A DNA stretch of 64,000 nt, taken from the NCBI GenBank assembly GCA_007115705.1, contig QXEO01000237.1, positions 2,976,108 to 3,040,107 on the forward strand, given 5' to 3'. Positions 22,197 to 34,318 of the stretch are shown piece by piece. The translations under genes were made by a program, and so were the position numbers. Every line of letters begins with the position of its first letter. The first letter of the stretch is position 1. Below the pieces are notes generated by a model. The model was given only the letters and a program-made list of their open reading frames with translations. It was not told the origin of the DNA and searched no databases. The stretch is from Dactylis glomerata. Lineage: Eukaryota > Streptophyta > Magnoliopsida > Poales > Poaceae.

Positions 22197-24440
22197 TGAA
22201 AGGACACGGATGTCGCCTAGAGGGGGGGGGGTGAATAGGCGATATAAAACTTTTACGAACGGCTTGACAAATGCGGAATAAAACTAACGTTTAATTTGCC
22301 AAGCATACAAAACCTAAATAAACTAGGTTCACCTATGTGCACCAACAACTTATGCTAAACAAGATGAGCAACTATGTGATAGCAAGATATATATAACTTC
22401 AAGCACGAAGGCTATCACAAAGTAAATTGCATAAGTAAAGGAGCTCGGGTATAGAAATAACCGAGGCACGCGGAGACAACGATGTATCCCGAAGTTCACA
22501 CCCTTGCGGGTGCTAATCTCCGTTGGAGCGGTGTGGAGGCACAAGGCTCCCCAAACGCCACGGAGGCTCACCGTAATCTCCTCGAGCCCTCCCACCAAGA
22601 TGGAAGACCCGATCCACTATGGGACCCTTGAGGGCGGTCACCGATCCCGCACAAAGCTTGGGGCTACTCCACAACTTAATTGGAGGCTCCCAAATCCACA
22701 AAGCCACTAAGATTGGGGCACACTCCATAACTCAATTGGAGGCTCCCAATAATCGCCACGGAGGCACCACAAAGCTTGGGAAGATCTCCACAACTTAATT
22801 GGAGGTCCCCAAGAAATCCACTGAGCCGTCTAGGGTTCCAAGAACCCAAGAGGAAATAAGCTTCTTACTTTTACCACCGAATCTCCGAGGAGAACTCAAA
22901 CCGATGCACCAAATGCAATGTCAAGAACACACGAAGTGCTCAAATCCTTCTCTCCCAAATCCTACCAAAGCAACAAATGCTATGGAGGATATGAGAGGAA
23001 GAACAAGGAGGAAATCCACAAAGAACTCCAAGATCTAGATCCAATAGGTTCCCTTCACTTAGAGGAGAAAGTGATTGGTGGAAATGTAGATCTAGATCTC
23101 CTCTCTCTTTTCCCTTAGAAAGATGCAAGAAACATGGAGGGAAGTGAGGAAGGAGGGCAAGCTTTGAAGGTCAACAATGGAGGAGAGAGAAGCCCAAAAA
23201 CGTGGTTGGTTCAAGGAAGAAGAAGGGTATTTATAGGTGGGGAAAATCTGGCCGTTGGAAGCAAATTCCGCCAAAGTTCGGCGGAAAGTCCGGCGCCGCC
23301 GGACTTTTCGCCGGACGGTCCGGCGGCCGCCAAAAAGCCCCCCCAGCAGTGCGGTTCGGCGGTCCGCCGGATTTTTCCGGTCTTGGGCCGGATTTCCCGG
23401 CCTAGAGTCCGGCCCGGCCGGACCTGGCGCCGAACTTCCCGCCAAGAAAAAACATCAACATGAAAACGGCCATAACTTTTGCATCCGGACTCCGTTTTTG
23501 ATAAACTTGGGCTCGTTGGAATCACCACAACGAGCTCTACACCTGCATCCAAAGAAACATCATAGTCCAACAAAGGAGGATGAAACCAAATGATAAATGT
23601 TTTGACTTAGCTATAAAGAAGAACTGGTAAAACCTCCAAACACCAAAAACGCAATAAGAGTTCTATACGAAATCCGTTTTTGATGAGCTAGAGCTTGTCA
23701 TGGAAATAACCACAAGCTCTAGAACCTCACATGGATAAAATCCAAATAAGAACCAAGAAAGATAATGCCAAGTATGCAAAGGTTTGAGCTCTCTCCGAAC
23801 GATACGAATAAGTTACTCACTCGAGAGCCTCTCTTGATAGTACGACTATCGATCCTAAACCCGGTCTCTCACACTATGAGACCGGTAAGAAAGAAACCCT
23901 ATCAAGAACATACCTTTGCCTTGCGCATTCCACTTGAGCTAGATGGTGACGATCTTGATCTTCTCAAGTTGGACAACCTTTCTTGATTGCGCTTGCTCGG
24001 TGAAGTCTTGCGGATTGCTCCCCCATACTTCACTATGGGAGAGACACTAGAGAAATATCTTCACATATCCATTACCACCAAATGGACACCGAGCTTCAAG
24101 CAAATGATATCTTCTGGAAGCCTATCTTGAACTTGCGCTTCGACTTGATCAACATTGATGATGTCTTGAGAATGCACCTGAGAGCTCACTCCATCTTATT
24201 CCTCAAGACACACTCTATATAGGCTCAACTCCTTTATGACCAATCTTCGGATCACGCCTTGAATAACACCTTGATCATCACATAATCTTCTTTATATTCA
24301 ACTTCTTACAACCTTGAACCCAACATATGGATCAAGCGTTGTCTACGGACAAGTCCTACAAATATAACTCAATGCAAACATTAGTCCATAGGGATTGTCA
24401 TTAATTACCAAAACCACACATGGGGGCACATGCCCTTTCA
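22197..24440 (-). repeat. Complete 5' LTR of the Maximus-like element
   Basis: 2244 bp, TG...CA with inverted ends TGAAAGG/CCTTTCA. It contains a very GC-rich patch at 23258-23445 and short ORFs that I regard as chance. Confidence 0.85.
23258..23445. repeat. GC-rich patch of repeated CCGG/GCCGGAC palindromes
   Basis: Many copies of GTCCGGC, GCCGGAC and CGGCGG arranged as near-palindromes, for example around 23287-23308. The patch lies in an otherwise AT-balanced LTR and could fold strongly in RNA or attract CG methylation. Confidence 0.6.
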
Positions 24441-24577
24441 ATTAGGTTTTTAGCATGTCACCGACGTGCGTTGTTATCCACAGCGGCGCTGGGGGACGGG
24501 GCGAGGTGGATGCTCTAGAGCGAGGATGTTGGTCCGGAGGTGGTGGGTCTATCGTTATTCCCCGACTTCATCGATGG
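24441..24577. other. Unassigned sequence
   Basis: Flank between the Maximus-like LTR and a solo LTR. No gene signal seen. Confidence 0.3.
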
Positions 24578-24708
24578 TGTTAGATGTATATTTGTATATC
24601 TATATTTTCCCCACCTGTTAGGGGGTTTCCTGCATATTCTCACCTGTACATATAACTATATGTTGTGGCCATTGGCCCCCAGGGAATACAACTAATCTAT
24701 TCCTAACA
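24578..24708. mobile_element. Solo LTR, 131 bp, Copia-like, with target duplication
   Basis: TGTTAG...CTAACA flanked by exact GATGG at 24573-24577 and 24709-24713. Such a short LTR with Copia-type ends points to a small Copia or TRIM family. The single LTR with a duplication indicates recombination between two LTRs of one insertion. Confidence 0.8.
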
Positions 24709-24713
24709 GATGG

Positions 24714-25300
24714 GATGCGGTGGATCTTAGTCCAAGGTAGCACGTGAATATCCCCAGCCGACGTGCCACAACATGTGCCTTGCTGCTTGCATTGCGCCTA
24801 TTCATCGACTCATAAAAACCTCTTTAGCAAAGGTGCTTCATTTGCATCTGGCCATGCTAGTTGGAGGCCCAACATCTCTTCCAACATGTGTCTAGACGGT
24901 GTTGGAGTTGTGCGGTGGCTGCTAACAGCGGTGAGTGCAAGAAATCCTAGGGATGGTTCCGTATTTTCTATCCTTTGAAGTTTTATCTTCAAAATTCTAG
25001 GACAACTATTTTCTCATGGTTTGTATTTTAGTTTCCACATTTGTGTATTCATATAACTTGATTTTTTTATTAATGAAATGCATGTTTCTGTAAAAAAATT
25101 ATCAACCGTATGGCTAGGTGCAAATGTAAACAACCGAAGGATCTAGCGTATTGACTACTGGATGAAGAATATCTAATATTACAATTTGTTTGAATGTTAC
25201 AAGTTGAACCCACATGACGTACCAGGCAACGCTAACACATCTATTCTACTAGTACCAACAACTTACAATTAACAACTGCAAAAAGTAAGAGTAAGTTGTA
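24714..25300. other. Unassigned intergenic sequence
   Basis: No gene or element recognised. Short frames near 24763-24992 are not supported by any domain. Confidence 0.3.
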
Positions 25301-25912
25301 GGGAGCCCCATACATGGAATTATGGGGGTTGCCAAAAAGTCCAAGTGACACTTGAGATTAAACACCTTTCTTTATCGGGGCTGACTAAGCACCTATTTAA
25401 CACTCGGTTAGACTAAGAGCATGCTTAACACTCACATGCACCGCCCCAATCTTGTTGTAAAATTTCATTTAGCGCATCCAAGGGGTACCGCTTAGTGGAT
25501 CAAGACACATCATATTGTGTGAGGATTCAAAAAGAATAAGGTGATTCTTGGTGGCGTTTAGAGAGCATTGTGCATCCAAACCTCTCCGGTGGAGTTTAAC
25601 CTCCCCCTGAAAATGAATTTCGAGATGCATCTCTTGTCTTCAGATTATTTCTTTACTCGATCTCTCTCTTACTTATGCATTTACATTGTGGTAGTCATTG
25701 TGCTTGAAGTTATCTATCTTTCCATATGTTATCATCACATAGTTGATTACTTGGTTAGCATAACTTGTTGGTGCACATAGTTGTGCCTAGCACATTTAGG
25801 TTTCGTGCTTGATAAATTAAACGCTAATTTATTTCTATATTTGTTCAAGCTAAGATCATAATTGTTTTAAATCACCCTATTCACCCCTTTAAGCAACATC
25901 TAGGTCCTTTCA
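25300..25912 (+). repeat. Diverged Maximus-like LTR relic
   Basis: The last part (caccctattcacccc then aggtcctttca) is the same LTR terminus as at 22197-22240 but in the opposite orientation. Upstream text about gcttgaagttatctat and ctccggtggag also matches that LTR loosely. Left border is uncertain. No primer site follows the CA at 25911-25912. Confidence 0.6.
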
Positions 25913-26252
25913 ACGACTGCCATGCCGCACGCTAGGACCTAGACACCAATTCGCCCTTGACCGGCCGACACGATGCAAACCAACAAATTCGTCCATCTTA
26001 CCGTGGATGGGATTATACAAGGCCACAATAACTGATGCCACCATGCCCGCAAGCAGGCCGCACGATAGTCTACCAACTACGATTCTATCAGAGTTTTGCC
26101 AATGTGGATTTGTACTATACGCTATTTTTTTGGTGTGTCGTACCTACTGGTAAAATTCTAGGTCCACCACCACCTCTTGTAATAAAGCTACTCCTTCCTT
26201 TTCCTTTTATAAGATGTTTTGGCAAGTTAACTAAATTTGTTAAAATGTTCTA

Positions 26253-26354
26253 CTCCCTCCGACCACTAATACCTATCCTAATATGGATGAATTTGGACAT
26301 ATTTTAGTGACTAGATACAACTATATTAAGACATATAAGAGTTGTCGGAAGAAG
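26253..26354. mobile_element. Stowaway-type MITE
   Basis: 102 bp between TA dinucleotides (26251-26252, 26355-26356). Ends are CTCCCTCCGACCACTA and, reverse-complemented, CTTCTTCCGACAACTC: the Tc1/mariner Stowaway terminus of grasses. Confidence 0.7.
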
Positions 26355-26669
26355 TACTATAAAAGAAACAGAAGAAGTACTATCATTTATCTTAAAAACA
26401 CACATTTTACACGGCATACTCAACTTTCTGCACAAGCACTCCAAGTAGGTCACCAAGATAAATGAGAATCACACTAGGCAGGCTCTCTCATCTCCCACAC
26501 ACAAATGGAGGCTCGAAAAGAACAAAATAGGGCAACATATGATATATCCCTTCATCCGTTATTCCCTTGTGCCGAAAAACGATAGAAAGCAGACAGAGCC
26601 TCCTCCTCCTCTTCCCCATCTCTCTCATCCTCTCCATCTTCCTTTCTCTAAAAAAAGCTTCCCTTTGCT

Positions 26670-26677
26670 TATAAATA
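26670..26677 (+). promoter_or_regulatory. TATA box of the RING-H2 gene
   Basis: TATAAATA followed by a C-rich initiator region, with GC-rich leader sequence from about 26700. A candidate 5' UTR exon ends at ATGAG|GTGACG (26881/26882), giving a 2.4-kb leader intron that ends at 29287. The first exon border is uncertain. Confidence 0.6.
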
Positions 26678-28427
26678 CGCTCCCCCTCCTCCCCTGCGCC
26701 AGTTCCTCCGCCCGATCCCCTTCCTCCCCCCACCCGACGATCGCCCCCGCTCGTCCCACCGCGGTGGGCGATCGCTCCTCCTCCTCCGCGCGCGCGATTC
26801 CTGAGGCGAGGCGAACCACACCAAGATTCCGCCGGCCGGCTCACCTCCCCGCTTCGCCGATCGGATCGCGTGCTCCATGAGGTGACGATCTGCGAAATTC
26901 CTTGCCGCGTTTTCCCGCGATTTACTCGGGCAGGATTGCGTTGGGTGGGCGCTAACGTATCTGGACGGCGACGCCGTGCGTGGAATCGAGGCAGAACGAA
27001 TTGGATTCTGGGGGCCGGCGCGTGCAATTTGAGTGCCCTGTACGGCACAGCTCGCGATTTTGTTACTAGTAATTTGGTGATGGAGTGACTGCAAGAGCTA
27101 ATTAAGAGCGCATGTCCATCCTTTCGTTTAGTTTTGCTCCGTATTGCTGATGCTTTTTCTCGTCTGCGGTTAGCGTCTATACTTTAGAAATTATTGGATT
27201 TTTCTGATATGTTAAGCTTTATCTGCTCTAGCGTTCGGTTTGGGGGGTGGGGGTGGTTGGCGGGCGTTGAGATGCTAAAGGGGCTCATGTCGTGTTTAGG
27301 CGACACTATGATGCTTCTCTTATTCTTAATGCGCAATTTCCTGATATTTTAAAACGGAACTGCATGTGCGTGTGGTTAATGCAGAGAATTTTGCTCAGAA
27401 ATGTGGGGCTCCTGATTTCGTTGATAGACATGAATATCTTTACCGGGGCACTTTTGTGTGGTTGGGCCATTAATGAGTTTGGGATGCTGCACCTGCAAAC
27501 TTTTTTGCTAGGTTGGTAGATGTTTGGTTGGGCGTTTGGAATTCTGGTTACTTTTTGGCTAGTGTGGAAGTTGTGTTAGTTGCAATGACCCTCTTTGGAT
27601 TTAAGGAATTGATCTTGAAAACGTATAGCATGATAGTATTATTTTGTGTTCTGCTCTGGTTGAGCTGGTGATATAGCCCCAGGTATGAACAGTTGGAGAG
27701 TGTTTGTTAACGGTTGAAAATCATATTGGACAATATGATTTTGAAAACATAAAGGCATTAGACTTAGGACAAACCTAGAACTTCGATTATTTTGGAACAG
27801 ATGGAGTATATACTATGTTATCTCTATTTTTTGTTGGTGACAAACTTACAGTTGACAGAGGTGTAAACTTCAAAAAGACTTCGCTTTGATTATTTCTGTT
27901 AGGAACTTCATGGTCAAAAAAAATTCAACCCATTCTCTAAAGTGATCATCTTCTGACGCATGTCCTACCTTGTTTTACCTATATATGACATTCATCGACC
28001 TTTGTTTGGAAATAAATGATTAAGTTCTTCAAAAAAGATCGTGAACATTTTTTTTTTGTGATTTTCATTTGATAAATCTTGTTTGTAATGGCATATCGCT
28101 TTACTTTGTCAAATGGGACTCCCAAGCATAAAAGAACTATCCTTTCTAGACCTGTTAGCAGGGGCAGGGGCAGTGTCTAGTGAAGGAGGACGGGTCATTT
28201 ATGCCCTTGTCTATTGTAAGCCCTCGAATGAAGTCTTAGGTCATGTCCTTGTAATTGCTCAAAGTAAAAATGGCCATTTATGGTACATTAGTCCATGTCC
28301 ATTGTTCACCCTCGTTAAAAGCACAATTTTGTTGTCTCTGTGACAATAACTTTGCATGTATGTTCATTGTAAATTTGAAGGAGCAAAGGCACTGACTTTG
28401 ACAGGTCATTTCTTTCTCATTGATATG

Positions 28428-28580
28428 TAGGGATGCAGGCGGACGCCCGCCAGACCATCGATCCATGTCCGCCACATAATTATCTAGCTAATCACCTACT
28501 CAAGTAATTACAAATTTGTTCCATGCACTAATTACGCGGACTGTCCGCCAAGTCCGGCGGATTGTCCGCCTGCATCCCTA
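28428..28580. mobile_element. hAT-type MITE in the leader intron
   Basis: 153 bp with perfect 17-bp inverted ends TAGGGATGCAGGCGGAC and an exact 8-bp target duplication TTGATATG (28420-28427 and 28581-28588). The 8-bp duplication fits hAT transposition. The subterminal gtccgcc motifs also repeat. Confidence 0.88.
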
Positions 28581-29369
28581 TTGATATGTGAATAACAAAT
28601 TTTGCAGTCAATATAATCTTTAGTTGAAAATGAGTTCACTGCTCTAATGGATTTAATTCACAGAATTCAACCGTTTAGACATAATGATATATTGTTCTCA
28701 ATGGCACTATGTAGAGTGACTGGAAAAACTACTCTGTGAAAGGATAGATCGAATAATCAGATGAGGAATTAAACAGCTGTGAATAATTGGGATATGTATG
28801 AATATGCATTATACCATGCTAGGTTACTTTATTAGTAGGATACAGTCTGCACATCTCATTGTGAATGGGTTGCTGCAACCAATAAATAATGATTTAGCTT
28901 GCAAATTTATGATGAAATTTTGTATTGTGATCACATATTTCTTACATCAGAGAAGTTGAAATGTGTTTGACTTAATCTTGTGCTGCTGGCCTATAAGCCT
29001 ATTACTTTAGATGCCATTCGTAACTTATTACCTTGCTAGCTTATCCTCATTGGCTCACTCCATGTTTGTGTGCAACAATCTTCTGTAGTGAACTTTGCTA
29101 ACCATTCAAACCAATCTTCTCCTAGTTTATCTCTAACATTGCCTTTATGTTACCACACAAGTTCGAGAATATGCATCTTCTATTGCGTTATTGCCAATAT
29201 TCACATATTCGATATTGTCACGTTTGAAGTGTGCACTACATGACTTTTTTTTCCCATTCTAACAGTTGGTTTCTAATTTGATATCAGGAAGAGGTGACGA
29301 TAAAACATAGTTGTTGACTTAGCTTGCAGTGGTTCTTTCTTGAAGCTAAGGCAAATAATAATTGGCGTT

Positions 29370-32300
29370 ATGGCATACCGATTGGTATGTGCTCCACAAG
29401 TCATTGATCTTGAATCTGAGCGAGGGCATCCTCATGTTCATTCTGAAAGTTCGATTCCCAATGGAAATGATTTGTCCGATCAAGGTGGTCAATATGCTGT
29501 CAGAGTTGTAGGAAATGCTACGAATGTTGGTCTCCCTGATACACATGGTTACTACAATATGAGCATGAATCCACATCAACCTGTTCATAATTCTCCCCAA
29601 AATTTTGGTGCTGAGTCAGGTTTTGTCTTCCCATCAAGTATGTTCAACCCCTGCATGCCAACATCTATGAATAGATATGTCTCTCATGCTCATAGCTTTG
29701 GATTGCCTTTAAACCAAGCTGTCTCAGGAAGTATGGATGAGAGTACTAGAAATGAAAATGTTTGCGAAACTGATAATGGATTCATCAAAAGAAAAAATGC
29801 CGCAGCTGTTGGAAGTTGTCATTTTGTTAATGGATTTGCAAGCTCAAGCTCATCCTCTCATGCATCTCAGAATCCTACACACAGGCCATGGGATCCTTCT
29901 TTTGAATCAAATGTTTTCCCTAATGTCACACTATTCAACCCATCAGAATATCATAGTCACAGCAGTTGGCCATCCATGGAAGGATCGCCCATTGCTGGAA
30001 CCAGTGGGTTTAACTCGATGGCTGCTCACCCAGGATCAGCGCAGCAAAGTAATTATAGATTTCAATCAAGTCACTCCAGTCAATGCTTTCAACCGGCCAG
30101 CAATCCATGGGTTTCCCAGGCTGCAAATGGTATGGCTGAAGGAGTACCTCAGTGGGCGTACATCAATACAATACCTACTGTTCCAGGTACGTGAGCAACA
30201 ACTGGAACATAACTCACTATTCTAGTTATAACGAAGACAGATTTAGAAAAAGTTATACTTTCTAGGGATGTAAATCATTGTTGAATGCATTTTGTTAGTG
30301 CATTGATGGCTAAACTGGTAGTTTAGCTTTACATGTTAAGAGTGTCAGACGACTAAGAAAATATTACACCTACCAAAGGAAATTGTGGATACACAGCAGG
30401 AAAGTATAATCTGTAACATTTACCTTCCAGCAGTCAGATTTGCCCATTCAGGGAAAATAATTGGTATCCTTTTGCTTCCTTACCTTCCAGCAGGCAGATT
30501 TGCACATTCAGGGGCCACAGAAATAGTGAATGGAGGCTTTCATGAATATCAGAATGGCCCATCAACCATTTCCCAAGGGCCTTTACCTTATTTTCATCAA
30601 CATGCTGTGCATACCATGCAAGCTCATAATCCGCTGGATCATACACGAATGCAAATCCTGTACCAACAATGCCACAATAATGGCATCTTGCATAGTGGGG
30701 TAAATCATTCTGGTAACGGGTTCCGCTTGGGTCCAAGAACACCAGCTCTTTTCTCTAATTCTGAGCAGTCTTTTGGGCCTCCACAGCATCCGTTCCTGGT
30801 GAATCCAGTTAATCACAGGGACGTAAGAATTTTGCCACCTCTGGTTAGTCTGCACTTCACTTTATTTTCCTACTATCTGTGGTATTCAAATATCAAACTA
30901 CTCAAGAAGTGTTAGGATTGCCATTTGCATTATCTTCTATGATGAGATCTCTACTGTGTTCTTTTCCTTTGTGGGTAATTTTGTTAACTCTTCTACAAGT
31001 TATGTACTCCCTTCGTTCCAAAATATAAGATGTTTTAGCCTTTTTCTGACAGACATGTATCTAGATGCTTTTTAGTGTGTAGGTTCACTCATTTTGCTTC
31101 TAACCTACACACTAAAAGATGTCTAGATACACGTGTCAGAAAAGGCTAAAACATCTTATATTTTGGAACGGAGGAAGTATATCTTGGACTGTGCTCTAGT
31201 GCGTTTATATACCTTAATGCCTTTGATGTGGCAAGTTATGAAATGTTGCATGTTACTACCTGGAAAATTTTACTGGCTTTTAAATGGAAGATGTCTTTCA
31301 AAGGATGTTCAGGTATAACTAAAAGTGTCCAGACTTGCAATTATCTTGTTCTGGATATGTTATTGTTATTGTTTTTGTGCCTTTCTGCTGCCAATTATTT
31401 GTTAGTACTATGTTACCATGTTTTCCTTGGTGGTGATGTGCTATGCACCTTGCAGATACATATTTTTTTTCTGTCGACCCTATTAACAAAGCTGAACCTA
31501 TGTCCTGAATACCTGCATGGTCACATATAACCTTAAGGGAATTGATTGGTTGGTTCTCGGCTGATTGTTTCAGAAGAGGAAGTCTTAACTTTAAAACCAT
31601 TTGGGCAGACTTCTTTAGAATGTTGAATTTTTTAAATCCCCTGCTCTTGTTTATGTTAATGATCAGATGTGATTTGTGATGTTCTTGGCTTACCATTTCA
31701 CCAGAGATAGTATTAACTTTAAGTCCAGTCATGCAACCTGCATTAGAATGTAGATCTAATTAAATCCTCTATTTCGTTGTTCTGTTAAGGATTTATATGA
31801 TACATATGTACTCTATAACTATTGGTTGGTGCTGCAGCAGCGTGGTACAATAATGGACTTTTCGAGATTGTATGAGGTGTCAAGTGCTGTAGATGAGCAT
31901 AGTGATATGCGGCTAGATATAGACAGCATGACCTATGAGGTATGTAATGCTCATTCAACGTCTGGCTTTCACATTTCACAGTATGTTTTATCTGATTTGT
32001 TCTTTTATTTCCATTACAGGAGCTTTTAGCATTAGAAGAACACATTGGAGACGTCAATACAGGTCTGGCAAAAAGCCACATCGTAGATAAATTGAAGACT
32101 AGCTTATATGTGCCAGGAACATCCTGCATGTCTGATCAGTCATCTGAATCTTCCACAGAGAATGAGGCGTGCATAATATGCCAGGTCCTTCACTTTCACT
32201 ATATAATTTGTTGCCTCATCAAGTAAACTTTTGGCTGTTCTAAATCAACTAGGCATCGAATCCATGCTGAACCGTTACCGCTATTAGGCTTGCTCATGCC

Positions 32301-33010
32301 CTAAACTTTAGAGTTAAGGTTCCAAAGTAATGATTATGACTTATTCTATCATAAATAAGGGTTCTAATTGTTCTACAGAGGGAAATGGCTAGTGCAATTA
32401 TAGTACCATCTTACCACCCAATTTGCTCTGGCCTTGGGGAGTCTCTAAAAACAATATTTTCAGCGTAATCTTGTGTCAATATTGAGAACTAAATTATGTT
32501 GCTTATTTTGACAGTATATAGGGTATTTCTTTTCTTATGCTTTCCGTCTATAAGAGATCCTATCTCTCTACTATTGCTACTTAGTAGATATAGTGGAAAA
32601 TTAGCATCAGCATGATCCATGGTGACGATCGTCTAGAAGATGTTACTTGAGAAGTTGAGAACAGTACTTGGTCTATGCCACTCATGATTCTTCGCCATAT
32701 CCTGAAGGAATTGAAGTGGTGTTAATGCGAGATAAATGTACTTCACAAATACAAGCTGTAAATTCTTGACTGGACGTAGAAAGGAGAATCTAGTTTCACA
32801 CTCACACGCATCCAATCAAATTTGTTTGTAGTTCTGAAGAACTGTTCTTGATATATCTTGCAGGAAGAGTACAGGGCTGCAGACTGCATTGGAACCCTGG
32901 AATGTGGTCACAGATACCATGCGGAGTGCGTAAAACAATGGCTGACGGTAAAGAACCTATGCCCAATCTGCAAGACAACAGCTTTGTCTGCGGGTAGAAG
33001 ATGTGGATAA
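29370..33010 (+). CDS. RING-H2 E3 ubiquitin ligase, MBR/HIP1-like
   Basis: Five coding exons: 29370-30186 (CAG|GTACGT), 30491-30843 (or from 30512), 31838-31939, 32020-32184 and 32864-33010. Phases agree, giving 527 or 520 residues. The long N-terminal part is Ser/Asn/His-rich with no domain. Near the C-terminus is the family signature MRLDIDSMTYEELLALEEHI, then a RING-H2 finger (about residues 475-515): CIIC, LECGHRYHAEC, CPIC, all eight zinc ligands present. It would transfer ubiquitin from an E2 to unknown substrates. In Arabidopsis MBR1/MBR2 act with a Mediator subunit in flowering (family knowledge). ATG 29370 is chosen as the first in-frame ATG after acceptor 29287. Confidence 0.88.
30425..30515 (+). 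repeat. Tandemly duplicated splice-acceptor segment
   Basis: About 33 bp (taccttccagcag.cagattt then gc.cattcaggg) occurs near 30421 and again at 30481, just upstream of exon 3 of the RING gene. Each copy carries two AG acceptors. In the second copy both acceptors (30490 and 30511) keep the frame, so alternative acceptors differing by seven residues are possible. Confidence 0.75.
31007..31177. mobile_element. Stowaway MITE in RING gene intron
   Basis: 171 bp, near-perfect foldback, ends CTCCCTTCGTTCCAAAATAT and its complement, flanked by TA at 31005-31006 and 31178-31179. Long arms suggest a young or well-preserved copy. Confidence 0.92.
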
Positions 33011-33858
33011 CGAACAGGAACAAACTTATCAGTTATTTGCTTCCGACAAAACATTCAACTCAATTTTGTATATAAGAAGCGGTAGACCATTCTGCTACCT
33101 GTAATTTGTTCACTTATTGTGATCGGGAGTAACTCAGCTTCCTAAAACTGTACAGCCATAACGTTGATCATTTTATTCAAATGTAGAAATATTTAAAGCG
33201 ACTCAGCTCGCCATACATGTGAACTCGCATAGTGGCCTGTCTAGGAACTAAACTGTATATACATACCGGTTATTCTCAAACAGACAGAAACATATGTTCT
33301 TCTGGACTGCTGTGCATAGTATACTATACCTCAGGAGAACTAATAATTTTGTTGATTTTTGGAGTGACTGACTTACATTCTTATGTACCGCTGTACATTA
33401 CTAACCCTAAGGGGCGATAGCCTACTTGGCCAACAAGCCATCTCTGCTCAACATGTTGCTTCTGTTCCATTTTTTCACCACCGTACTACTTTTTTTTTAC
33501 TACCGTTGGATCTACCCTAGCCCTCGTTCCCTTCTGAGATGGGCTTAAGCGTCCATGATCATATCGACCTGTGTGTGTGGGACCACGAGTTCATCTCCTC
33601 CACATCGCAATTTTTGCACCGATGGTAAAAAAAAAAAATCCTAGATTCAGTCGCCTCCTCCCCTTTGCAACCTAGCTTATCCCCTGCTATCGATCATCCT
33701 GCACCGCGCTGTGCACCACCTTTTCTCCCGTCAGCAGGAGGTGCCCTAGCCGTATGTGCGGAGGGGTACGCCAGGGGCTAGGATTTGTGCGGTTGTGGCT
33801 GGTGAAGGAGGGAGGATGGAGGAGGGAGGGGTGCAACAACTGTGGATATTAGGGGGAA
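33011..33858. other. RING gene 3' UTR and intergenic DNA
   Basis: Stop at 33008-33010 is followed by AT-rich 3' UTR to roughly 33200, then unassigned sequence. No gene seen. Confidence 0.4.
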
Positions 33859-33875
33859 GGGGGGGGGGGGGGGGG
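33859..33875. repeat. Poly-G run (17)
   Basis: Seventeen consecutive G on the plus strand in a purine-rich tract. Length is likely variable between plants or reads. Confidence 0.9.
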
Positions 33876-33974
33876 AGGAGGAGAGGGCAAGCATCAAATG
33901 GATGTTCTTCCCAAAGGGTGCCGCCTGCAAGAGGAGCATCTCCTCCCTCACCCGAAACCGTTTGCTTGCGCTTG

Positions 33975-34318
33975 AGGCCTTGTTTTGTTGGTCGGTTTTG
34001 GCAGTTTTTTCAGAGTATTATCCGGGCCACCCTGAGATCCCCAAAAATTCTCACTTGCCCGTTTTGTGGCCCGGGTTTGAACGGGATCAACCCCAAATAT
34101 CCCGGTGAAATCACTTGATACACGTGTTAACTGAAACACTACCATAGGCTCACGTTTTAAACTCTCGCGTCTGACAACGACTCGCCAAAGCTGCCTTTTG
34201 TTACAAGAGGAATTAAAGGGAAGTTTTTAGGGGATTTGGTGTGGGGATTTATTTCACCCAATCCCCGTGGCATTAACCCGAGGAATCCCCTAAAAAACAC
34301 CAGAACAAAACAAGGCCT
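33975..34318. mobile_element. MITE-like foldback with AGGCCTTGTTTTGTT ends
   Basis: Both ends carry AGGCCTTGTTTTGTT as inverted repeats, followed by weaker complementarity (gggatttggggtg-type blocks). No target duplication is clear. Ends of the GGCCTTGTTTAGTT type are frequent in grass genomes. Confidence 0.6.

Larger units (their letters stand above)
15959..24440 (-). mobile_element. Gag-only Maximus/SIRE-like Copia element, one LTR truncated
   Basis: The right LTR (22197-24440) is followed on the minus strand by a perfect initiator-Met primer site, then a gag region (19725-22153), 3.6 kb of non-coding repeats, a purine tract (ccaaaatgggggaga on the minus strand) and 109 bp of the other LTR (15959-16067). 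No protease, integrase or RT is visible. LTR length and the CCTTTCA/TGAAAGG termini fit the Triticeae Maximus group (from memory of the family). Truncation of the left LTR abuts the Gypsy LTR. Confidence 0.8.

Noticed and set aside
27770..27815. Stowaway-like end (ttggaacagatggagtata)
   Set aside because: Only one end can be seen, so no element is called.
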